A DNA stretch of 64,000 nt from Fennellomyces sp. T-0311 (taxonomy: Eukaryota > Mucoromycota > Mucoromycetes > Mucorales > Lichtheimiaceae). Shown here in pieces: positions 1-10,261 of this stretch (position 1 is the first letter of the stretch; every line of letters starts with the position of its first letter). A model generated the notes under the pieces. It saw only the letters and a list, made by a program, of their open reading frames with translations. It had not been told where the DNA came from and made no database searches. Made by a program: the position numbers and the translations under genes. The stretch is from positions 868,001 through 932,000 of the forward strand of contig JALLLT010000011.1 of the NCBI GenBank assembly GCA_025266875.1, in the 5' to 3' direction.

Positions 1-161
1 GGGCTCTCACATGGTCCCCGGCGAACGCAACCTCGATGTTCTTGGTATGTCTGCTTTTCACCTTTCGTAATCATTTACACTAACATTGGCTTTTAGTCCC
101 AGAAATCATAGGCTTGACCAATAGAACCATGGATTTTTCAGGAAGTCGCGCCAAACTCTGA
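1..161 (+). CDS. LPX1-like alpha/beta hydrolase, 3' end only (partial)
   Basis: This is the last part of a gene that enters the window from the left. Exon 1..44 ends in a phase-1 GTATGT donor, and the final exon starts after a TTTTAG acceptor near position 95 and stops with TGA at 159-161. The encoded GSHMVP block carries the catalytic histidine and is followed, across the intron, by VPEI. Both blocks, and the intron position, are repeated in the two complete paralogues downstream. The protein ends in AKL, a PTS1-type peroxisomal signal. By family knowledge (yeast Lpx1, a peroxisomal matrix lipase) it is probably a peroxisomal hydrolase. The substrate is unknown and the nucleophile region lies outside the window. 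Confidence 0.8.
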
Positions 162-2326
162 GTGAATTCAAACATCCTATCCGATATGTCGATTTTCCTT
201 AATGTGACATCATCGTTACTGTTTTTCACTTTTGCTTGATATGTATGTTGAACGCGCTCAAACAAGCACTGTAATCCTTATTAGAAATTTTGATTATAAA
301 TTACGAGCAACTTGTAAAAATGGACAATTGTGCAATCTAATATAATGTACCAGCTTCTTGTTATCGAGAGCTCCAAAGTGTGTACGTACTGTGGTGACTC
401 CAAACTTTGCATACCCGACGGCAGCTTCTGTGAATGGCGTTATCGATGGCGCAATTGGCTACCACTAAAATTTTCAGGATATTTGCTATGCAATAGAGAA
501 GCCAATTGATAACTAATAGTCAAACTTACCTCGTACCAGCATATCGTACCACTTTCACAGACATGATCTATAGGAGGCGCTGCCAACGTGAATGCACGTC
601 AGTCTTGAAGCCGACGAGTTATTATTCAAATGAAATTTATCTCATACAGGGTAACACATATTGTAATGACTTAGGTTCTACATAGTCTGCATATTCAATC
701 AAGTCATTAGACGAAGGAGTCACCACAAAACATAGTGGTAGTAATTACGCTTTGGATACTCATCGGTAATTCTTCGGGTATGATGCCAATGCGTAATTGA
801 TACATAATGCTGTATATACACGGGTCATGGTTCATCCAAGAACCGGTAGCAACGCTCTGCTGGTGAACTTATCCAAAGTATCTATCCGTCTATGCACATC
901 AAGCATCATCTGATTGACGTTGTACGTACGTACATTCTGAAAAGACTTACCCGTGAGTAAAATAGTTGCTCATAAACTTGCTATGGAAACCATTCATTTT
1001 GGAAACACATGGGCTTACCGTTGGTACCTTTCAAAAAGCTCACCGGACTCATATAATCAAGCGACCATGAAACGTAGTAAAACTCTCGATATGTAAGAAC
1101 ATGAAAAGGACCCAGCGCTCGCTTCTGTTGCATAAAAATTAGTGTGGCGTATTATCACGTGCAAAATTGTTTGGAAGTGTTCCTTAATGCAGCCGGAGGA
1201 ATTAAGATCAAGCGTAATGGAATACATGGCAAGTCGTCGCGCCGATAAATTTTCATAAGCTCCGTAGGAGCGCAGAGCACATGATGCTATCGATGTTTCC
1301 CTGCAATCTCTACATGTTATCTGTTGATATTCCTTCTATCTCTTTCTGTATCAGCTGTCACACGGAAGCTTTGCTGCTAGCTTTTGCAATTGCGCAGATA
1401 TCTGAGCGATGGTGCCATAAAATTCCGAAAAAGATAACATCATTAGGCACTAGATCCTGTGCTTTACCGATTTTGTTATCGGCCTCCATACAAGGTATCA
1501 TGGCCCAAAGTTTTGCTTTATAAGCTCTGCCACTTATCCAAATCTTATTGTTATAAACAGTGCATCTACTTAACTGGATATCAAGCTGCAGCAACTTACA
1601 TACTCAAGCTGGTACGGAATATAATGAAGCACAATTTCTTTTAATTATTAGGCCACAACCACTTGTTGGTGCTATCAGTGCTACCATCAAATAAAATACC
1701 CGTGTCATTTTCTTCTGGGATTGGTATTGGTGGCAATTGACATATGTACGCATGTGAACAGTTCCGGATGGTAGATGGCGTGTGTTGATGTCTGAGCAGT
1801 CGTACTTGAAATGTATATTATCCAGTGCATGATACATGGGATCAAAAAAATGAAGGTGTAGGATAGAGTTGTACCACGTAAACAAAAGAATCACGACCCT
1901 GATAATACAGCAACGCTAAGAAAAAATTGATACGAAACAAACTTATACGTGATACGACCTAGTAAGGGATGCAATGCATATTGAGTAGCAAAGGAATCCC
2001 GAACCTGATGCCATTGCTCGGCTATTTTAAAGTACTTATCTTTGTATTGACGACAGCAAAGGTGTATACAGATTTAGTTTACAGTAAATTATATCTTGCA
2101 TCTTGCGTAGCACAATACTTAGAAGGTTGCTTATTTTCGCAGAGTGATTATTACGCACATTATCTAAGATACTTTCAAATAGATCTGTTAATAAATACTT
2201 TATATATGCGGTTCAAGATATCTGTCAGCACACACATACACATATATATAAGGTAGAAATCCTTCTGTTCCACAAAACTACTACGTTTCTCTTTTATTAC
2301 TTCTTTTAAGTAACAAAGCGTACACA
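162..2326. other. Intergenic, 2.2 kb between hydrolase copies
   Basis: AT-rich sequence with only short, unsupported reading frames. I see no conserved protein, tRNA or transposon ends. The last 90 bases hold the TATA region of the next gene. Confidence 0.6.
2243..2252 (+). promoter_or_regulatory. TATA box of the second LPX1-like gene
   Basis: The sequence TATATATAAG lies 75-84 bases upstream of the ATG at 2327 and precedes a pyrimidine-rich leader. The position fits a core promoter. The assignment rests on sequence alone. Confidence 0.5.
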
Positions 2327-3766
2327 ATGGCTCGACTAACCCCCACAGAAACCTTCCACATGCCTGTTCATCCAGCTACTGAAGGTCATGAATATCTGCG
2401 ACTTGCGGTTGATCTGCACAAATTTCCTGCTGCTAGTCATCCAGTTCAAGGAAGCATAGCATTCTTTTGGGCCCATGGAACTGGCTTTCATAAGGAACTA
2501 TTGCATCCACTCATGCGACGTCTTATCAACGAGCTTCGCTCAACACCTATCTACAACAATATCGACATTGACTTTATCTCATGGGATATGCGAAACCATG
2601 GAGATTCTGCACGATTGAACTGCGGATTGCACAACTCAAGCTGTAAGTAGTCATCCTTTTTTTCGGCCATAAGTTTACTTACAGTTGTATGTAGTAAGTT
2701 GGTATGATCTAGCATTGGATACCGTATACATTGCCCAAGAGATGTCAAGCAAAAAAGTTTATGACAAGATGATCGGTGTTGGTCACAGTGTCGGTGCTGC
2801 TTCCTTGTGAGTGAGACAAAGATGTAAAAATATTGGATACTTGTTAACATGCATCTCTTGATACCAGGCTTCTAGCAGAATTTGTTCATCCACGAACATT
2901 TGATGCGCTTTGCCCAATCGATCCACTTGTCCGAAACAAGATCCTTGACTCTCAATCCTTGTCGATGCTAGCTACTCATGCCTGTACATTGAAGCGACGA
3001 GATACCTGGAAAGACAGGTATGTCCATTCGGCCTATGCAAAAACTGTTTCCCTTGTCTGACACATACCGATACTCATAAAGAGAGACATGCTATAACTCA
3101 ATTTCTAAGCGTCCTTTTTGGGAAACTTGGAATCCTGAAGCACTCGAAAACTTCATCGTAGGCTTTCGCCATGATGCATAGCTTTAGTTTTTACTGATGC
3201 CATTTCATATAATAGGAATATGGTCTCTATGATAATGAAGAAGAAGGCAACGTCAAATTAAAATGCCCCAAAGAACAGGAAAATGTAATTCCGGTGACCC
3301 CATAACTAAAGCTATATGATTCTAACACTTTTTTTCATCATAAGCTTATATACGTTTCCGACAGATATGATTCTTTTACTTGCTTCTCGTCGCTCAAAAT
3401 GCTTTCAATTCCTGTCCGCGTGCTTCTTTGCGAAGATCGATCGATGTAAGTCGATAAATGTTTCTTGCTAAAAAGCGTCTGACAGTGCTGATTGTTTTCA
3501 ATCAACAGGGACCGCATTGCAAGAGCATCCATTCAAGATATTTCTAAACAGTCCCCAATGATTACGGTGAGCTTGTTTGAAGGATCGCATATGGTACCTC
3601 TTGAACAGCCTGAAATTTTAGGTATGTTTCCGATGGACTGTTACCTTCACTCGTTATGCTAAATTTCGATTTAGTACCCGAAATTAAAATGCTGACGGAG
3701 CAAGTGTGCCGCAACATGCGTAGTAGCAACCACGGCAGGCTTTTGCAAGCTGAACATCGCTTATAA
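2327..3766 (+). CDS. LPX1-like peroxisomal alpha/beta hydrolase (copy 2)
   Basis: Eight exons: 2327-2642, 2695-2806, 2868-3017, 3082-3157, 3216-3284, 3345-3445, 3509-3621 and 3675-3766, giving 342 aa with all phases closing. Visible motifs are HGTG (oxyanion-hole region), NHGDSAR, the nucleophile elbow GHSVGA and the catalytic-histidine block GSHMVP. The order matches yeast Lpx1. The C-terminus is HRL, a possible PTS1 variant. The expected role is a lipase or esterase in the peroxisomal matrix, with the substrate unknown. The elbow reads GHSVGA where the next copy has GHSMGG, so the two may differ in specificity. Every intron position is shared with copy 3, which indicates tandem duplication. 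Confidence 0.85.
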
Positions 3767-4702
3767 GACAGCGTACTTTATAAAACAGTTGTTTTCCTAA
3801 GGTACCATTTTTTACACTTATGCTATTCTTTTCCACACATCTTTTCTCTACTACCCAACTGGGACAACTTACACCATCTCAAAAATTTATCCGTATGTAT
3901 TGGAGTTTAGCCAATGCTACGTACACCCAAAACATCAAGTACAGTTCAAATGTACAGACTGTAATGGTGTAGATATCTTCTGTATATATATGGTCTATCA
4001 TTTAAATAAAACTGAAATATTTTTAAACTACTACTATCAGAGTATAGTTGGGTCCTCCAAACATGATATCTGTGGGCATGGTGCATATCGAGAAAGCTTA
4101 CAGTACTAATATATCCAAAAAACGATGTGTTACCGCTTTTATGTTATGTTATTATACTGGAAAGACAGTACATAATAACGCTTGCTTCTTCGTATATAAG
4201 CTTTTGAACTCGCCGGTGAGTTCAATCACACGACAGGCGCGCTTTTGGTTTAGTAATATTGGCGAAAATGAAGTCAAATTGGTGGCATTGTAGTAATTCG
4301 GACTAACATGTGGAGAATAGTACATTATAACATATGCAACAGCCCTGAAACTTGATGCTCAAGCTGCAAATAAACAAACATACATTTTATCGGAAGTGTT
4401 GGTAAGTAGAAAGTATCAATGTTTCGGACCACGTTGAGACCACAGTTAATATCTATACTTCAAAAATACCGGTAACATATTGTATACGGAATACAACCGA
4501 GAGTTTGCATTTGCTTCCGTTACTATTTTATTTTGCAACACTCCAGAGCATCCCATGGTGATCACGCCTTTATGCATTTTGACGCCCCTAAAATTTATCA
4601 TGTTACGCACACGTACGTATGCATAATAAAGTTGCAGTTGCGCCATCATTTATTTATTTTTTTTATCTTTTGCTTTCTCCAGTCCCTAGAAATTCAATAG
4701 GC
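3767..4702. other. Intergenic between hydrolase copies 2 and 3
   Basis: About 0.9 kb, AT-rich, no supported gene. It must contain the terminator of copy 2 and the promoter of copy 3, but I see no clear elements. Confidence 0.5.
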
Positions 4703-6104
4703 ATGACTTTGCTAAAGCCACTGTATACATATCAAATCCCTGTACACATAGCAACACAAGGATGGGATGTATTGCGCTTGGCTGTTGAGAAACATTGCTT
4801 TCCGCCACCTGCTTTGAAGCCTCGTTATAAGATTGCATTCCTTTGGACCCATGGGACTGGGTTTCACAAAGAAATGCTTCATCCATTGATGCGACGATTT
4901 ATCGAACAACTGCGTCCCATTCCGAGGTATAGTGACATACATATCGACTTTTACGCATGGGATCACCGTTGCCATGGAGATTCCGCGAGATTAAGTAAAG
5001 ACGCCGCTTGGCCACGTTCAGGTATTTTGTATAGGCATACGAATTGTATTGGTACCAATAAGTTTTTTTTAGTGAGCTGGTATGAAGTTGGGCTAGACAC
5101 GCTGCAGGTCATCAATGAATTTAAACTCAAACAAAAGTATGACAAGGTGATCGGCGTTGGACATAGTATGGGCGGCACTTCTATGTAAGAAAATGGATTT
5201 AAAACACTACTGTCGCCTATTGTTGATGTAAATAATATAGGCTTCTAGCGGAACACATGTACCCTAAAACTTTCGACGCGATATGTGCCATTGACCCGGT
5301 GATGCGCGATAAAATAATAGATCATAAAACGAGTTCCTCAATGACTCCAGAAAGGCTCACATTAAAGAGACGGGATACATGGCCGAATCGGTATAGAAAT
5401 GTGCTTATATACGTATTCATGCGGACGAGACTAAATTATGCGTTAAAAAGTGTAGTATGCTATCATTCGCTACGTAATTGTTCACTTTGGAGGACTTGGG
5501 ATGGAGAAGTGCTGGAAAACTTTGTGGTATGAAATGGATTCTGATGGTTGTGATATACCTTTTTATGAACGGTAGCCTGAAACTAGAACCACGGTCTCTA
5601 CGAAACGGAAGAAGGACCGGTGAAACTCAAGTGCCCGAAGGAATACGAACATGTAAGATAAATTTTGACGTACAAGAATGTCAGACTGATTTTACGGTAT
5701 AGCTGTTCTATGTGTATGGCCCAACGCCTTATGATTCCTATTGCTACTTTCTGACACTGAACAAGCTCACCATTCCTACTCATATAGTACTTGCTAGTGA
5801 TACGTCGCCGTAAGTGACCGGAGGGAAGTTTCAATCATCGCTGTTTGACAATTTCCACTACTCAGAGAGTCGATTCAAAGAGCTGCTCCTGAAAGTATCG
5901 ACAAGCAATCACCGATGATTAGCACAGCTGTGCTGGAAGGGTCTCACATGCTTCCATATGAATTCCCGGCTATTATAGGTGCGTCTGCTAGTGTTATGCT
6001 TCGAAATGGTGTCAAAGATATAACTAAGTTTTCTTTTAGTGCCGGAGATAATTCAATTCACCGATGAAGTGTGCCAGGATTTCCATGATAAATCAAAGCT
6101 TTAA
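4703..6104 (+). CDS. LPX1-like peroxisomal alpha/beta hydrolase (copy 3)
   Basis: Eight exons: 4703-5021, 5073-5184, 5241-5390, 5451-5526, 5587-5652, 5703-5809, 5866-5978 and 6040-6104, giving 335 aa with phases closing. The ATG at 4703 was chosen because it aligns with the start of copy 2. The longer frame opening at 4619 adds an unconserved leader. Motifs are HGTG, CHGDSAR, the canonical elbow GHSMGG and the histidine block GSHMLP. The C-terminus is SKL, the canonical PTS1 signal for PEX5-dependent import. It is likely a peroxisomal lipase/esterase of the Lpx1 type, and it is the best anchored of the three copies. Confidence 0.88.
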
Positions 6105-7530
6105 TCGCTGATCCGGAAAAGCATTGCACGTCGAATATACAGATGATTAAAAATTAGCAAAGCTATAATATATGCACTAGGCTAAATTATTGAAAGTCAC
6201 CGATTTGTCTTTTTTTATCATTTAAATAAGCATCATAACCATTCTACATGATTAACCCTTGACGTAGTAATCAGGCCGATGTACCAATGTATACTATCAT
6301 ACACGTGCACCTGCTTTCGGAAATGTAGGAATAGGCCTACAAGTCCTCCATAAATAAAATTGATACTTTTTCACCTTTTAGCTATCAGGTGTGATTGGTA
6401 AAAAGATAAGGTATCCGCATTCATTAGATTAAATTAAATAATATATCCATACCTTATATCTCGTGCAACTGGAAGTGCATGCTTTTCATACTTTTTATTA
6501 ATCTCGTTGTGAACTTTTGGGCGGGTTGTCACATCATCCAGCGTCTCTGCCCCTGAACTTGTGGATTGTTTTTTCCAAGTACACATCAGTATATTTTTAG
6601 CTTTAATGACACCGAGGCTTTGGGAATAAATTCATTTTGTTTTCCTTTCTATGCGATAAAGTTTACATATGGGTCTTTTTATCGGACAGGCACAATAGAC
6701 TATTCGATCCAGGAGTGAGACTATTTTCAATCCTCGAGGTAACCGGAAGTGTCAATGCAGCATGCTGATGTAATGGACCATGCTAATCGAGCGTCGATGT
6801 ATGCTGATTAATAAAAGGAGAGCGAAAAAAGAGAGGCAATATATGCAGTGCGCGCATTTTCATGAAATCATTGTGCTCTTCGGGATCATTAATAAGAATA
6901 TTGCACGAAGATCGATCACGATCGGTGGATGCACTCTCCATGAGCCAAATGTGCCACCGTGTCCTGGAAAGAACTTTATTGAGAAATAGCTCTTTACATG
7001 TATATGACCGGATCGTTGTCAGAAAACTTTATCAAACTATCAAAAGGACTACATATATAAAAAACTGTCAGAATTGACTGAAAAGGTAAGTTTTTGACAA
7101 AGAACATTCTTGTTATGATAGAAAGAACCCAACGTAGTTTGACGATGATGATCAGCATATCACCCTGAAAGCAACGTGGTCGATGATGCTCATTCGTTTA
7201 CGATCGATTATATAGGGGGGAAGGGAAAAAGTAGCAGGGAGTCAACCCTTTCCCCTTTGTAAAGGGAACAATGGATAGTTTTGGGATTTTGATTTTTCGG
7301 AACGGAATGCAATTCAATTTGGGATCAAAGGCAACACCAAGTGCGAATTAAGCAGTTGGATAGTTTATTAATTGTTTAGTATATACGATGATAATTCTTT
7401 GCGATCAATGAGTGTTTAAAGTTTGTTGTATAGAGAAGAAGAAAAAGGAAGTGTATGCGTTGGGGTATTATTATCTTACAGGGAAGTGTATAAAGTGTGG
7501 ATATAAAAGGAAAGTGTAAGCATGATTATT
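6105..7530. other. Intergenic, 1.4 kb
   Basis: No supported gene. Short frames near 6780-7077 have no recognisable domain. The right half contains the 3' flank of the kinase gene. Confidence 0.55.
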
Positions 7531-8823
7531 TTAGAAGCGGTATCGTGAAAAGCTAAGATCGGCAGGAAGATCAATATCCATTTTGTCGTTCAGCTGAAGG
7601 ACAGCGGCGCGTGGCGTTGAGGGATATTCAGGTGACGATGCCAACGAAGAAACGGAGGAGCAAGGCGAAGAAGAGTAGCAAGGGGAAGGAGGGGTAGGAG
7701 GTAAGCGTGATGGCGGTGGAGGATAAGGTGAATGACGAGCCGTAATGTTGCTGATGCCGACGACGCGTGGAATGCTTGGCTCAAATACGGCATGCGAGTC
7801 TTCGTCATCGTCGAAACCGTCAATGTAGTTGCACAATGTGTACATTAATGACCGGGAGTACTTCAAGGTGGCAGGACGAGGAGCAGGTGCTACAGGAGAT
7901 TGGGCAACAGGAGATTTTGGGATCTTGGTGGACGATGACGACAAGGTTGTATCCTTGGTAGCAGTGAACGACTTGATGCAAGCAACACGATAACGTAACT
8001 CTGGCAAGGAGATGCGGCGAGCGGGATCCAAGCAGAAAATGCGAGACAAAAGATGGCACAGTTCTTCCGAGATGCAGGGCAAGATAGTCTTGAAGAATCC
8101 GCGTGGTTTCTTGACGTAGGTAGAGAACGTAGGGTCCTTCATGGTTGCCTGACGCCAAGGATTCCGACCAGCGGTAAGGTTGACTAAAATGACACCCAAA
8201 CTCCAGATATCGTTTTGACGAGTGCTGTATCCCTTGACACGTTCATTGTTCTTGACAAGTTGACCTTGGCATTCAGGTGAAAAGTAGAAGCTTGATCCGC
8301 ACCCGAATTCTGCAGAAACGGATTGTGTGGTGGCCAAACCGAAATCGGCGAGCTTGACATGCATATTGGAGAACATGAGCACATTTTCGGGTTTCAAGTC
8401 ACGGTGAGCAATGCCCAAGCTGTGACAGTGGAGCACGGCATCCAAGATCTGAAGAAAGATATGCTTGATGGCTCGGTTGTTGCCGGCAATGCCTTGTTGT
8501 TGTGTGATGGCTGTGAAGAGGTCGCCGCCCGTAGCGTATTCGAGAACAATGTACGTACGGTTGTTTTCGCGAACGACCTTTTCAAGTGAGAGAATGCCAC
8601 GGTGGCCTGATGCTCGTGCGTGTAATTCAATCTCGTTCTCGGCAGATTCTGGCTTGGTGATGAGCTTTACGGCGTAGCGTCGGCTGGTAGGGACGTGAAC
8701 ACCAAGATAGACGATTCCATAAGCACCAACACCGAGAAGTGATACGAGTTGGATGGATCGTTTGTCGATAAAGGTGTTCAAGAGTGAGTGTGGATTAATT
8801 CCCGTTGCTGGGGTTGGCGCCAT
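7531..8823 (-). CDS. Ran1/Pat1-like serine/threonine protein kinase
   Basis: An intronless frame of 430 aa, started at the ATG at 8823. An in-frame ATG exists at 8997, but a TATATATAT stretch lies between the two, about 80 bases upstream of 8823, which favours the downstream start. Kinase landmarks are the glycine loop GVGAYGIV (res 31-38), Lys53 in AVKLI, HRDLKPEN (140-147), DFGLATT (160-166) and GCGSSFYFSPEC before subdomain IX. The GSSFY-SPEC signature is typical of the S. pombe Ran1/Pat1 and S. cerevisiae Sks1/Vhs1 group, which controls the switch between growth and meiosis or the glucose response. The roughly 120-residue tail is rich in Pro and Ser and probably regulatory. Confidence 0.85.
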   Translation of the reverse strand: MAPTPATGINPHSLLNTFIDKRSIQLVSLLGVGAYGIVYLGVHVPTSRRYAVKLITKPESAENEIELHARASGHRGILSLEKVVRENNRTYIVLEYATGGDLFTAITQQQGIAGNNRAIKHIFLQILDAVLHCHSLGIAHRDLKPENVLMFSNMHVKLADFGLATTQSVSAEFGCGSSFYFSPECQGQLVKNNERVKGYSTRQNDIWSLGVILVNLTAGRNPWRQATMKDPTFSTYVKKPRGFFKTILPCISEELCHLLSRIFCLDPARRISLPELRYRVACIKSFTATKDTTLSSSSTKIPKSPVAQSPVAPAPRPATLKYSRSLMYTLCNYIDGFDDDEDSHAVFEPSIPRVVGISNITARHSPYPPPPSRLPPTPPSPCYSSSPCSSVSSLASSPEYPSTPRAAVLQLNDKMDIDLPADLSFSRYRF

Positions 8824-8900
8824 ATTGTAAAGTGTATGTGGAAATGTGTTTTTATTTAATTGATGTGTTTCATCTTTTTTTTTTGTGCGCGACAATGGCG

Positions 8901-8911
8901 ATATATATATG
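8901..8911 (-). promoter_or_regulatory. TATA element of the kinase gene
   Basis: An alternating AT run located 78-88 bases upstream of the chosen start at 8823. The distance resembles that of the TATA element of the hydrolase gene at 2327. It supports the downstream start codon. Confidence 0.4.
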
Positions 8912-10261
8912 GATTTTTGACGTGCAGGACACCAACTAATTACCGTTGCTTGAAAAAGGAACGCGGTTCGTGTAGGACAAGCGCCCCCTTTGGCCATAGA
9001 AAAAGATAATTTGAGAGAAAAACGAGAGAGTAGCCCCCCTTAGCCTCCCTAACACTTCCGCTTCCAAATCCGTCCACGCCCCTACCAACTTCTTGTCAAT
9101 CCCATATATTAATACATGGCTGAGGTATGTTACACTATGTACATCATCTCACATCATGGTAGTACACCAAGTCAATGCTATGGTAACGTAGTTAAGAAGT
9201 TTGGAAAATGAGCTGTCTACTTTAGCGGCCGGAAACAAAATGGTGTACCCCTTCTCTTTCTCCGAGACATCCTTGACCCCACGCGGCAGATAAGCACAAC
9301 CCCCATCACTCTTTTCGGAAGCCCTCATGGACCCAAGGACGCACACGCACAAACAACTGTGCCCAATCAGTCCAGAGATATACATGTGCTGCAGGGGGTT
9401 TAAGAACTGAAAGGGAACAGGGCGTTTTTTTTTTGCTATGGTTCCAGTAATAGTATCTTTTTTTCCCCACTTTTTCACGCCCCTTGTATGACCCCCTCAT
9501 CTCTCTTTCTTTTTTGGGTTTTAAACTTTGCGTAAATAATACTTCCGGTTCCATATGCTCCTATCATATTCACCGTGCTCTACTTTTGTGAGTGATTTAT
9601 TTAGTAGAAAAAGACCTCCTCCATTCGGTTATCAACCAAGGGGCTCTACATACGTACAATAAAGGTGGTCGTACAAACTGTGGCAATAGACATTCACGTT
9701 CTGTACGAAGAAGGGGTTATTCAAGTTCATTTGCTCCTTGCCTGGCGAGAATACTGTTCAAACTGTATTTACCTAGTAGTGCAAACACGTTTTATACTTG
9801 CAGAAACGTGAAACTCTGTATGAAAATTAAAAGTAAGTTTTGCCCGGGAAATCCAACAATTTGCCAAGTTGTTGCTTATCCATAGTATTGGCAAAGCCGA
9901 ATCCAACTAGCGGGTCGGCTACAAAGTAGTCTCTATTGTCACTTTTCGGGTCTCAGATTGTCATTTTTTTTTTTACTTTATTACGCACAGTATGTGCGCT
10001 GCATTCAATTCATAGTTTGCATAAAGTTTCAAAAGTAACTGGGCAAAGGCTGGCAACCCTTGCATCTTTACACGTTTCGTCCAATATCCTTGTGTTGAAC
10101 TTTATGTAGAGCGGCCAAACACCAAACAGATCGCGACAATTTGGGATTCATATCACCCTCCCTTTTTTTGCTATATTCTTTCTTCTTTCAGAAGGCCTAG
10201 GCCGAATTTTTTTTTCAGGGTGTAACAAAGAAAAAAAACGAACTTTTTTTTAAACTACTGC
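8912..10261. other. Intergenic, 1.35 kb
   Basis: Upstream flank of the kinase and 3' flank of the deacetylase gene. Several AGGGG/CCCCT pentamers (the stress-response-element core) occur around 9030-9050 and 9480, suggestive only. Frames at 9149-9885 are low in information and I do not call them. Confidence 0.5.

Noticed and set aside
8824..8997. N-terminal extension of the kinase (start at 8997)
   Set aside because: The extra 58 residues span a TATA-like element and have no kinase homology. The ATG at 8823 gives the usual N-terminus.
9149..9885. Frames of 80-110 codons upstream of the deacetylase 3' end
   Set aside because: No conserved block, poor composition and no splice-consistent extension. 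Better read as intergenic.
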